Positions 8,616 to 13,708 of a stretch of DNA of 13,708 bases are shown here, piece by piece; position 1 is the stretch's first letter; every line of letters starts with the position of its first letter. The DNA is taken from assembly GCA_964553255.1 (NCBI GenBank), contig CAZKJS010000039.1, positions 1 through 13,708 on the forward strand. The letters run 5' to 3'. This stretch comes from JAQUCI01 sp964553255 (GTDB taxonomy: Bacteria > Bacillota_I > Bacilli_A > Erysipelotrichales > Erysipelotrichaceae). The notes under the pieces are model-generated. The model was not told the origin of the DNA and searched no databases. It saw only the letters and a program-made list of their open reading frames with translations. The position numbers and the translations under genes were made by a program.

Positions 8616-9123
8616 TTATTGCGCTTTGGGCACCTTGTTGTTTGCGAATAACAACCCATAACTGACCTTCTTGAGCAAGGCAATCATACGCTTGATCAAA
8701 AAAACGATAAACCGTATCCTTGCCTGCTCTGATAGGTGGATTAGTGATAATAGCCGTAAATGGACCTTTTATGCCTTCTAACCCATCATTTTGTTTAACC
8801 TCAACATTAGTTTTATTTAGGATGTTGTTTTCCGTTGTTAAGGTAACAGCTCGTTGGTTAATGTCTAAAGCTAACACCTCAACGTTAGTAATCTTTTGAA
8901 TGATGATAGCTATAACACCATACCCACATCCTAGATCAACAATTTTATTTCCTAAATTATCAAAATCAATGTTATTAAGCAAGGCGATCGTACCACGATC
9001 TATACCTTCGCGACTAAAGACGCCTTGATCACTATTAAATTGATAATCTATGTCCAAAAACCGGAAAGGAACAACTCTCCGGTCATGGGACATGTCTGCG
9101 TTATCAGTAAAATAATGCCGCAT
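8602..9123 (-). CDS. RsmC/YbxB-like SAM-dependent methyltransferase, C-terminally truncated
   Basis: This encodes a class I methyltransferase of 173 residues. It resembles the YbxB protein that sits between rplL and rpoB in B. subtilis, whose family members methylate guanine in 16S rRNA (RsmC type) or are uncharacterised. The SAM-binding motif I is DLGCGYG, the acidic motif II region is LALDINQRA, and the catalytic motif is NPPIRAGK. The N-terminal MRHYFTDNADMS fits the family, so I start at the ATG at 9123, which has GGGAGG 7 nt upstream. An earlier in-frame start would overlap rplL and add 20 unlike residues. The product stops after GAQSAISCQR, lacking the final helix and two strands of the fold. 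The last strand survives out of frame at 8568-8615. It may be a dying gene, a shortened enzyme, or the result of a sequence error. Confidence 0.8.
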   Translation of the reverse strand: MRHYFTDNADMSHDRRVVPFRFLDIDYQFNSDQGVFSREGIDRGTIALLNNIDFDNLGNKIVDLGCGYGVIAIIIQKITNVEVLALDINQRAVTLTTENNILNKTNVEVKQNDGLEGIKGPFTAIITNPPIRAGKDTVYRFFDQAYDCLAQEGQLWVVIRKQQGAQSAISCQR

Positions 9124-9169
9124 GTTATCGCCTCCCTGGCGTAACAACGCTGATCTATTTTTATTTGTT

Positions 9170-9544
9170 TTACTTAATTTCAATAACCGCGCCAGCTTCC
9201 ATCAATTTTTTCTTGATTTCTTCTGCTTCTTCCGGTTTGATATTTTCTTTGATTGCTTTAGGTGCTGCATCAACTAGTGATTTTGCTTCAACTAAACCTA
9301 ATCCAGTTACTTCACGTACAGCCTTGATTACCGCAACCTTCGCTTGACCAGCTTCTTTTATGATAACTGATACTTCTACTGGTCCTGTTGGTTCTGCATC
9401 TTCAACAACTGCTGGTCCAGCAGCTACTGGTGCAGCGGCTGTTACACCAAATTCTTCTTCAATTGCTTTTACTAAATCATTTAATTCGAGAATTGTCATT
9501 TCCTTTAAGGACGCAATTAGCTCTTCTGTTGTAATTTTTGCCAT
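9170..9544 (-). CDS. rplL: 50S ribosomal protein L7/L12
   Basis: This is the 124-residue stalk protein that recruits translation GTPases. The N-terminal dimerisation helices (about 1-35, starting MAKITTEELIASLKEM) are followed by an Ala/Pro/Val-rich hinge near 35-50. The C-terminal domain has the conserved TGLGLVEAKSLVD segment and ends in GAVIEIK. AGGAGG lies 8 nt before the ATG. It is 19 bp downstream of rplJ and is co-transcribed with it, as expected for partners that form the L10-(L12) stalk complex. Confidence 0.98.
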   Translation of the reverse strand: MAKITTEELIASLKEMTILELNDLVKAIEEEFGVTAAAPVAAGPAVVEDAEPTGPVEVSVIIKEAGQAKVAVIKAVREVTGLGLVEAKSLVDAAPKAIKENIKPEEAEEIKKKLMEAGAVIEIK

Positions 9545-9563
9545 TTTTATTTCCTCCTATGTA

Positions 9564-10127
9564 CTATGCCGTAGCTTCGGCTACTTCTTCATTTGTCACA
9601 ACTGGCTCAACTTCTTCAACTGTTTCAACTACCGAACCGCCTTCTCTTGCTTCAGCTACCGCTTTGATAGCACAAGCGAATGTACGAATCGGTGATTGGA
9701 AGCATCCCAACAACATGGAAATCATGCCATCTTTGTTTGGTAATGCGGATAATGTCGTCAATGTTTCAGCGTTAACAACACTTTTTTCGACCAAGCCGCC
9801 TTTTAACACCAACTTAGGATGTTTTTTTGCGAACTTAACCAAAATACGACTTGGGGCAACACTATCACTACCAAAAGCAATAGCGTTAGGACCGGTCAAG
9901 TATTCATTTAGATCTGTGAAACCAACTTGTTCAGCTGCGCGACGTACGATTGAGTTTTTATAGACTTTAAACTCAATTTCTTCAGCTCTGAGCGTTCTTC
10001 GTAACTCAGTTACTTCAGCCACGCTAAGGCCACGATACTCAACGACAACGCTTGCTGCAGCTTCGTTAAGTTTACCAGCAACCTCACTGACCAGCTCAAT
10101 CTTTTCTTGAAGTATTGATTGGTTCAT
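9564..10127 (-). CDS. rplJ: 50S ribosomal protein L10
   Basis: This is the stalk base protein, 187 residues from the chosen start. It binds 23S rRNA with L11 and carries L7/L12 dimers on its C-terminal helix. Seen are VVVEYRGLSVAEVTELRR, the YKNSIVRRA segment, LTGPNAIAF, and the C-terminal helix from DGMISMLLG to AVAEAREGG. The tail is longer and more acidic than in B. subtilis L10 (about 166 residues). I chose the ATG at 10127 (MNQSIL), which matches family N-termini. The ATG at 10136 would add three residues but lies only 3 nt from the GAGG core. The spacing for 10127 is slightly long, so the start is not certain. Expression is likely controlled by the L10 leader upstream. Confidence 0.97.
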   Translation of the reverse strand: MNQSILQEKIELVSEVAGKLNEAAASVVVEYRGLSVAEVTELRRTLRAEEIEFKVYKNSIVRRAAEQVGFTDLNEYLTGPNAIAFGSDSVAPSRILVKFAKKHPKLVLKGGLVEKSVVNAETLTTLSALPNKDGMISMLLGCFQSPIRTFACAIKAVAEAREGGSVVETVEEVEPVVTNEEVAEATA

Positions 10128-10170
10128 ACCTTGCATACACCTCTTTTCTTTCTATATGCCACAATATACC

Positions 10171-10205
10171 TAAAATAATAAACTCATGCCAAGACAGCAT
10201 GAGTT
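10171..10205 (-). terminator. Attenuator in the rplJ leader
   Basis: On the minus strand, AACTCATGC (10205-10197) pairs perfectly with GCATGAGTT (10189-10181) around a 7-nt loop. It is followed by a broken T-rich tract (TATTATTTTA). It lies between the L10 leader and the rplJ ribosome binding site, where a leader terminator is expected in Firmicutes. The weak T tract fits a conditional rather than a full terminator. Confidence 0.65.
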
Positions 10206-10280
10206 GAAAGGATAAAATAACTTTCTACCTCGGTAACATTATTAAGCTTACGCCGTTACTGTCTATGGTATATTGATAAC
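10181..10280 (-). promoter_or_regulatory. L10 leader (autoregulatory rplJL mRNA leader)
   Basis: The segment near 10264-10225 carries the conserved L10-leader features: AGACAGTAAC, then GGCGTAAGCTTAATG, then TTACCGAGGTAG. These resemble the Firmicute leader to which the L10-(L12) complex binds. The 5' part CCATAGACAG (10268-10259) can pair with CTGTCTTGG (10197-10189) with one bulged base. That pairing covers the loop and the 3' arm base of the attenuator hairpin, so it would act as an antiterminator. Binding of excess L10-L12 to the leader would be expected to favour the terminator. Confidence 0.75.
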
Positions 10281-10286
10281 AATTTA

Positions 10287-10314
10287 ATTCTAACAATATC
10301 TTTGGTTTTGTCAA
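10287..10314 (-). promoter_or_regulatory. Promoter for rplJL
   Basis: On the minus strand, TTGACA (10314-10309) and TAGAAT (10292-10287) are 16 bp apart, giving a start near 10280 just before the L10 leader. The -35 starts 3 bp after the rplA stop codon. No terminator is seen after rplA, so upstream transcripts probably also pass through the leader. Confidence 0.7.
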
Positions 10315-10317
10315 TGA

Positions 10318-10998
10318 TTAATCACGAACAACCTTTACACCAGGACTCATTGTTGATGAAACAACAACGTTTTTCATAAAGATACCTTTTACAGCAGCCG
10401 GACGAGCTCTTAGTAATATATCATATAAAGCACGATAGTTTTCAACTAACTTATCATCACTAAATGAAAGTTTACCAATAAGACAGTTAATATTGCCTTC
10501 TTTATCAACACGGTATTCAACTTTACCTTTTTTTACATCTTCTACCGCTTTTGCAACATCCATTGTAACTGTTCCCGTTTTAGGATTTGGCATTAAGCCC
10601 TTAGGACCTAAGATCTTACCTAGTTTACCAAGCTCACCCATCATATCAGGTGTAGCGATGATAACATCAAAATCAAACCAACCCTTTTTGATATCTTCTA
10701 ATATTTCTTTGCCACCCACAAAGTCAGCACCGGCTTCCTTAGCCTCGGTTTCTTTAGGGCCTTGTGTTACTACTAATACTTTTTGACTGCGTCCAGTGCC
10801 ATTAGGCAACACTGTAGCGCCTCTAATCTGTTGATCAGCGTGACGCGGATCAACATTCAAGTTAAACGATACTTCAACCGAAGCGTCAAACTTAGCAAAA
10901 TTAACCTTCTTTACTAAAGCGATAGCTTCTTCAATTGGATACAACTCATTTTTGTCAAACAACTTTTCAGCTGCTAAATACTTCTTTCCTTTTTTCAT
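10318..10998 (-). CDS. rplA: 50S ribosomal protein L1
   Basis: This is the 226-residue protein of the mobile L1 stalk near the ribosomal E site, and also a translational repressor of its own operon in bacteria. Family segments seen are FDASVEVSFNLNVDPRHADQ, RGATVLPNGTGR, the hinge region KILGPKGLMPNPKTGTVT, and the C-terminal SSTMSPGVKV. The ATG at 10998 has AGGAG 7 nt upstream and gives the usual lysine-rich start. An earlier TTG-type start would overlap rplK. The Shine-Dalgarno sequence overlaps the rplK stop codon and the gap is 10 bp, so coupling to rplK translation is likely. Confidence 0.98.
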   Translation of the reverse strand: MKKGKKYLAAEKLFDKNELYPIEEAIALVKKVNFAKFDASVEVSFNLNVDPRHADQQIRGATVLPNGTGRSQKVLVVTQGPKETEAKEAGADFVGGKEILEDIKKGWFDFDVIIATPDMMGELGKLGKILGPKGLMPNPKTGTVTMDVAKAVEDVKKGKVEYRVDKEGNINCLIGKLSFSDDKLVENYRALYDILLRARPAAVKGIFMKNVVVSSTMSPGVKVVRD

Positions 10999-11008
10999 CT
11001 TCGCGCTC

Positions 11009-11428
11009 CTACTTGTCCATGCCTTCAACTATAATACCCATATTGCGAGCTGTACCTTCAATTATTTTGATGGCAGCTTCAACATCATTGGCATTTAAGT
11101 CAGGCATTTTGTATTCGGCAATCTTACGAACTTCATCAACGGAAATCGTAGCAACCTTTGTTGTCTTAGCATTCGGTGAAGCCGATTTAATACCTGCGGC
11201 TTTCTTTAACAATACCGATGCCGGTGTTGTTTTTAAAACAAAATCAAATGACTTGTCTTCATATGCAGTAATGATTACTGGTACGATATCACCAACACGA
11301 TCCTTAGTCGCATCATTAAATGCGGTACAGAATTGTGGCATGTTGATACCGGCGCCGGCTAATGCCGGACCTGGTCTTGCTCCCCCTGCTGGGAATTGGA
11401 GCTTGACAACTTTAGCAACTCTCTTCAT
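11009..11428 (-). CDS. rplK: 50S ribosomal protein L11
   Basis: This is a 139-residue protein of the GTPase-associated centre that binds 23S rRNA with L10. The N-terminal domain has the proline motif LQFPAGGARPGPALAGAG. The C-terminal RNA-binding domain includes the TPPA-like segment (here TTPASVLLKKAAG) and ends near GTARNMGIIVEG. The start is the ATG at 11428, with AAAGGAGG 7 nt upstream. A TTG directly before it is less likely. It is the first gene of the block. The nusG and secE genes that usually precede it are absent. Confidence 0.98.
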   Translation of the reverse strand: MKRVAKVVKLQFPAGGARPGPALAGAGINMPQFCTAFNDATKDRVGDIVPVIITAYEDKSFDFVLKTTPASVLLKKAAGIKSASPNAKTTKVATISVDEVRKIAEYKMPDLNANDVEAAIKIIEGTARNMGIIVEGMDK

Positions 11429-11453
11429 CAAACGTCCTCCTTTGAACGATTAT

Positions 11454-11487
11454 GCTGTGGTATTACGGCTTGCTAGACCTCCCACGC
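11454..11487 (-). promoter_or_regulatory. L1-binding operator in the rplK leader
   Basis: On the minus strand, GTGGGAGG (11485-11478) and GCC followed by GTAATACCAC form a hairpin. The outer stem is GTGG/CCAC. An asymmetric internal loop has GA on one side and GTAATA on the other. The inner stem is GGT/GCC. This is the form of the L1-binding site on 23S rRNA and on L11-L1 mRNA leaders. It lies about 25 nt before the rplK start, where bound L1 could block ribosome entry. Confidence 0.65.
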
Positions 11488-11496
11488 ATTAAAACA

Positions 11497-11511
11497 ACCA
11501 CCTATGGCGGT
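11497..11511 (-). promoter_or_regulatory. 5'-end hairpin of the rplK-rplA transcript
   Basis: On the minus strand, ACCGCC (11511-11506) pairs with GGTGGT (11502-11497) around a 3-nt loop, with one G-U pair. The predicted transcript start is within a few nucleotides of the stem. It is not a terminator of an upstream gene, because the upstream gene diverges. It may protect the mRNA 5' end. Confidence 0.45.
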
Positions 11512-11518
11512 ATTTATA

Positions 11519-11547
11519 ATGATATACGTTAATTTAGTTTTCGTCAA
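11519..11547 (-). promoter_or_regulatory. Promoter for rplK-rplA
   Basis: On the minus strand, TTGACG (11547-11542) and TATCAT (11524-11519) are 17 bp apart, giving a start near 11512. It faces away from the plus-strand promoter at 11562-11590, with 14 bp between the two -35 elements. Confidence 0.72.
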
Positions 11548-11561
11548 GACAATGTTAACGC

Positions 11562-11590
11562 TTTACTTAAAACTGACTATAACATATAAT
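11562..11590 (+). promoter_or_regulatory. Promoter for the two membrane-protein genes
   Basis: TTTACT (11562-11567) and a perfect TATAAT (11585-11590) are 17 bp apart. The expected start near 11597 leaves a leader of about 20 nt, just enough for the ribosome binding site of the next gene. It is divergent from the rplK promoter. Confidence 0.6.
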
Positions 11591-11616
11591 TTAGTTTGTG
11601 GAAAGAGGTATCATAT

Positions 11617-11976
11617 ATGGGAATTGTCGATAAAATAATGGAAAATCCATACTATACTGCATTGATCATAACTGCCGTCTTAGCATTGAGCGAGATGTTG
11701 TTATGGAAAAAACAAATGCACTATAATCGAAACACTGATAATCGTATGGCAAGTAGTATCTTGAATCGAAAATATCATCTAAATGAAAAAAAGAATGTCG
11801 ATCTTGAATACATCAATAAAACGATTAGTCTTCATAATCTAGCCGTGATCGCCGTTTCTGGCATCATCATGATAATCAATTTGATAGCTGGCGTAGTAGC
11901 TTACACTGTGTTTACAGTAGTCATCAACTATTATGTAGCTAAGAAGATCGCACAAAAATATGAGAAATCAAAGTAG
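11617..11976 (+). CDS. Small membrane protein of unknown function
   Basis: I do not recognise this 119-residue protein. A hydrophobic segment lies at about 13-30, followed by a polar, basic stretch of about 40 residues. A long hydrophobic run follows at about 74-107, long enough for one long or two short membrane spans. The C-terminus is lysine-rich. No catalytic motif is visible. The start is the ATG at 11617, with AAAGAGG about 7 nt upstream. An in-frame TTG at 11596 would leave no leader after the promoter. The next gene begins 7 bp after the stop, so the two probably form a two-gene operon. Confidence 0.75.
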   Translation: MGIVDKIMENPYYTALIITAVLALSEMLLWKKQMHYNRNTDNRMASSILNRKYHLNEKKNVDLEYINKTISLHNLAVIAVSGIIMIINLIAGVVAYTVFTVVINYYVAKKIAQKYEKSK

Positions 11977-11983
11977 GTAACTT

Positions 11984-12598
11984 ATGCAATTAAAAATTTA
12001 TCAAAGATTAAATCAAATACTGATTGGTTTGATTGTTCTTGTCTTAGCCACAATCGCAGTTATCATCATTAACTTTTCAAGATTTGATAACACCTTAAAA
12101 CTAATCATCATTGTTGGCTTTTTCACCTTTACCATCTTATCCTTCTTTGCGTTTAAGATGCTTGAGTATAATTGGGATAAATACTTAATACAAAAAATGA
12201 TCCTAAAAGGTCATGTCGCGCTTGCCGAAATCACTAGCGCATCTCCGCTTTATACGATCAAAGATTCAGCCTCCAAATATTACCGCATCTTCCAGTTTGA
12301 AGTGGTTATGAAAGATCTAGAACTTAATAACACTAAATTGACATTCTATGAGAAGATGAACATTGATGTCAAAACGGTACCAACAGGAAATATCTATATA
12401 ACTTATGACCCCAAAAAACCAAATCGTTTATTCATTATTCCTAATGGTGTAATCGCAAGATTTACAAACTTAGCACCATTGATTAATTTCTATGAGAAAT
12501 CAAATATCAAGATCAAATACTTAGATGTCATTGATGATCAGGGATTAGTTATCAGAACATTTAAAGAATCAATAAGATTGTACAACAGTCAAAAATAA
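11984..12598 (+). CDS. Membrane protein with a C-terminal soluble domain, unknown function
   Basis: The protein has 204 residues. Two membrane spans at about 11-31 and 38-57 are followed by a soluble domain of about 145 residues. Its segment NIYITYDPKKPNRLFIIP (136-153) recalls the V-YDP-NP ending of DUF3592-type membrane-linked domains. That resemblance is loose and gives no function. The short loop between the two spans suggests that the N-terminus and the soluble domain are on the same side of the membrane, probably the cytoplasm. The ribosome binding site is poor (TAGGTAA, overlapping the upstream stop), which suggests coupling to the preceding gene. The stop codon lies within the A run of the terminator. 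Confidence 0.78.
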   Translation: MQLKIYQRLNQILIGLIVLVLATIAVIIINFSRFDNTLKLIIIVGFFTFTILSFFAFKMLEYNWDKYLIQKMILKGHVALAEITSASPLYTIKDSASKYYRIFQFEVVMKDLELNNTKLTFYEKMNIDVKTVPTGNIYITYDPKKPNRLFIIPNGVIARFTNLAPLINFYEKSNIKIKYLDVIDDQGLVIRTFKESIRLYNSQK

Positions 12599-12629
12599 AA
12601 AAAGCTCATCGATTGATGAGCTGTTTTTT
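12596..12629. terminator. Bidirectional terminator between convergent genes
   Basis: AGCTCATC (12603-12610) pairs with GATGAGCT (12615-12622) around GATT. It is flanked by an A run on the left and a T run on the right, so it works in both directions. It overlaps the stop codon of the plus-strand membrane gene on one side and that of the PTS IIB gene on the other. Confidence 0.9.
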
Positions 12630-13113
12630 ATAGACCGGCAGAGGATAGAGCCGCTAAGAAGTCAGTGCTTTCGTTCATTGTTGTTAACTGAGAACGTAAT
12701 TGACCACCACGTAATGCAGCTATCTTACGATACACTTCCGCATCTTCCTTGGTTGCGAATATCGACTTGTTGATTTGAACATACTTAGTCCCAGCAATAG
12801 GGGCAGCATTACCAACGTTTACATCGATAACTTCAAGACCAGATTCTAATAGTGCCAAAGCATCGCTTGGGAATTTAGCGATTACAAAACTTGTTTCATT
12901 AGGATGATCCTGTACATATTTTATTGTTTCTTCAATTGTGAACACATACACTGTGTTTCCTCTGGCTGCTAACGGTAAACTCATTTTTTGAATTTTGTCA
13001 TTAGCTACATAGTCATTACAAACGATGATTTTGTCTGCACCAATGCTGTTCATCCATGTTACGGCAACTTGCCCATGAATCAGTCTATTATCAATTCTTA
13101 AATGTTTTATCAT
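12628..13113 (-). CDS. PTS mannose/fructose/sorbose-family IIB subunit
   Basis: This is the cytoplasmic IIB phosphocarrier of a mannose-family phosphotransferase system, 161 residues, normal length. It takes phosphate from IIA and passes it to the sugar entering through IIC-IID. The family signature RIDNRLIHGQVAVTW at 6-20 contains the phosphorylated histidine, His13. Further support comes from IIVCNDYVA near 30 and VNVGNAAPIAGTKYV near 98-112. The ATG at 13113 has AAGGAGG 8 nt upstream. An out-of-frame ATG at 13117 is rejected. It follows IIA by 48 bp and is the last gene before the terminator. The sugar cannot be read from this subunit. IIB is separate here, whereas many systems fuse IIA and IIB. 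Confidence 0.95.
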   Translation of the reverse strand: MIKHLRIDNRLIHGQVAVTWMNSIGADKIIVCNDYVANDKIQKMSLPLAARGNTVYVFTIEETIKYVQDHPNETSFVIAKFPSDALALLESGLEVIDVNVGNAAPIAGTKYVQINKSIFATKEDAEVYRKIAALRGGQLRSQLTTMNESTDFLAALSSAGL

Positions 13114-13135
13114 TCATTTCACCTCCTTCAAGTGA

Positions 13136-13144
13136 ATTATATCA
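13136..13144 (-). promoter_or_regulatory. Possible extended -10 promoter before IIB
   Basis: The minus strand reads TGATATAAT (13144-13136), a TGn extended -10 with a perfect TATAAT. No good -35 is present at the usual distance. A transcript would start just before the IIB ribosome binding site. It could give IIB some extra, IIA-independent expression, or be a chance match in A+T-rich spacer DNA. Confidence 0.3.
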
Positions 13145-13161
13145 TAGCTTATGACAACGAA

Positions 13162-13560
13162 CTATTCTTGCCCGTTTAATAAGCTATTTAAGCTCGCAAT
13201 TCCTGTACGCCCAACTTCCATTAGGCTCTCTATATCAACTGCTCCACTCAATCTTAGACCTAATAGTTCTAAGAAAATTGTCAAGTTCATTCCAGTAATA
13301 ACCTGAACATTATCACTTGCTAGATAAGCGGCACGATTACTGGGGGTTCCGCCTAAGAGGTCAGCTAAGACGATTACGCCTTCACCACCGTCAACCTCTT
13401 TGATCGCATTTTCTAATGCGACTTGGAAATCATCTGGATTATCTTCCATTCTTAGGGTTACATAAGCTAACTGTTCGATTGTATCACCAAAGAATAACTT
13501 CGCCGAATCAATCATACCTTCCGCCATTTTGCCATGGCTAATCAACACGATACCAAGCAT
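13162..13560 (-). CDS. PTS mannose/fructose/sorbose-family IIA subunit
   Basis: This is a stand-alone IIA protein of 132 residues, the usual size. It accepts phosphate from HPr and gives it to IIB. The N-terminal motif LGIVLISHGKMAEG contains the phosphorylated histidine, His9. The conserved acidic loop VLADLLGGTPSN near 64-75 follows, then the ITGMNL segment near 88-93. AAGGAG lies 9 nt before the ATG at 13560. It has its own promoter and a large hairpin just upstream, so it can be expressed apart from the membrane subunits. Confidence 0.95.
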   Translation of the reverse strand: MLGIVLISHGKMAEGMIDSAKLFFGDTIEQLAYVTLRMEDNPDDFQVALENAIKEVDGGEGVIVLADLLGGTPSNRAAYLASDNVQVITGMNLTIFLELLGLRLSGAVDIESLMEVGRTGIASLNSLLNGQE

Positions 13561-13580
13561 TTTAATTTTCTCCTTAATAA

Positions 13581-13613
13581 GCCTATTACCTGCCTTATTG
13601 GCAGGTAATAGGC
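13581..13613 (-). repeat. Perfect 14-bp hairpin before the IIA gene
   Basis: GCCTATTACCTGCC (13581-13594) and GGCAGGTAATAGGC (13600-13613) are perfect inverted copies around a 5-nt centre. No T run follows on either strand, so it is not a normal terminator. It starts about 10 bp past the -10 at 13623-13628 and would form the very 5' end of the IIA-IIB transcript, about 7 nt before the IIA Shine-Dalgarno sequence. It may stabilise the mRNA, or the DNA dyad may be an operator. Confidence 0.8.
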
Positions 13614-13622
13614 ACTAGTATA

Positions 13623-13651
13623 ATTATAATTTGTATTTAGTTAGTTATCAA
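13623..13651 (-). promoter_or_regulatory. Internal promoter for IIA-IIB
   Basis: On the minus strand, TTGATA (13651-13646) and a perfect TATAAT (13628-13623) are exactly 17 bp apart. It begins 5 bp after the stop codon of the upstream membrane subunit. The start is expected near 13616, at the foot of the 14-bp hairpin. No catabolite-response (cre) site is evident. Confidence 0.7.
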
Positions 13652-13656
13652 TAAAA

Positions 13657-13708
13657 TTACATGATACCAAACGCGCCGGCTAAGAACATAAGAACGAATA
13701 CAACCAAC
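13657..13708 (-). CDS. C-terminal end of a PTS membrane subunit, probably IID (partial)
   Basis: Only the last 16 codons are in the window. They read LVVFVLMFLAGAFGIM before TAA. The very hydrophobic end with Gly-Ile near the stop resembles mannose-family IID proteins, whose C-termini are membrane-spanning. IIC proteins more often end in a polar tail. The position just upstream of IIA supports a IIC-IID-IIA-IIB gene order. The 5' end lies beyond the right edge. Confidence 0.55.
   Translation of the reverse strand, partial: LVVFVLMFLAGAFGIM

Noticed and set aside
9131..9150. Small hairpin GCGT-TGTT-ACGC before the methyltransferase ribosome binding site
   Set aside because: It has four base pairs and no T run, too weak to call a terminator or regulatory element.
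8602..9183. Longer methyltransferase starting inside rplL
   Set aside because: The extra 20 residues are unlike the family, and the internal ATG at 9123 has an excellent Shine-Dalgarno sequence.
9360..9963. Plus-strand open frames opposite rplL and rplJ
   Set aside because: They are mirror frames of Ala/Val-rich ribosomal protein genes, with no ribosome binding sites and no family resemblance.
10935..11492. Plus-strand open frame opposite rplK
   Set aside because: It is antisense to a certain ribosomal gene and covers the rplK leader, so it is a shadow frame.
13581..13613. Reading the 14-bp hairpin as a terminator of the upstream PTS subunit
   Set aside because: No T run follows on either strand, and a consensus promoter lies just before it rather than after it.

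Overview
The window is an A+T-rich stretch of a low-GC Gram-positive genome that uses the standard genetic code: the Trp codons checked are TGG, and no gene reads TGA as Trp. Three things point to the neighbourhood of the Mollicutes and Erysipelotrichia rather than a typical Bacillus-like Firmicute. RpoB is long (about 1377 residues), it carries Asn at the position equivalent to E. coli His526 in the rifampicin pocket, and the usual secE-nusG and rpsL flanks are missing. Exact placement cannot be made from sequence reading alone.

Layout, left to right. Positions 1-156 hold no gene I can support, only a 16-bp palindrome. Positions 157-408 on the minus strand look like a stand-alone RNA gene: a perfect TTGACA-N17-TATAAT promoter, a roughly 215-nt region able to fold, and a terminator with a T run. 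This is the best candidate for something undescribed. Positions 455-11547 are the transcription/translation block, all on the minus strand and read right to left: rplK-rplA, rplJ-rplL, a small methyltransferase gene, then rpoB-rpoC, ending at a strong terminator. Separate sigma-A-type promoters precede rplK, rplJ and rpoB. The rplK leader carries an L1-type operator and the rplJ leader is an L10 leader with an attenuator. Positions 11562-12629 hold two small plus-strand membrane-protein genes of unknown function, divergent from rplK, ending at a bidirectional terminator. Positions 12628-13708 on the minus strand are part of a mannose-family PTS operon: the last codons of a membrane subunit (probably IID), then IIA, then IIB. 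A consensus promoter and a perfect 14-bp hairpin lie between the membrane subunit and IIA.

The ribosomal stalk proteins (L11, L10, L7/L12), L1 and the two large RNA polymerase subunits are kept together, with autoregulation predicted at the two r-protein leaders. The methyltransferase between rplL and rpoB (YbxB/RsmC-like position) has lost its normal C-terminus: the conserved final strand is still present in the DNA but in another reading frame, and the rpoB -35 element overlaps the stop codon of that abandoned frame. The PTS genes would phosphorylate an incoming sugar of the mannose/fructose/sorbose/amino-sugar group; the substrate is not readable here.
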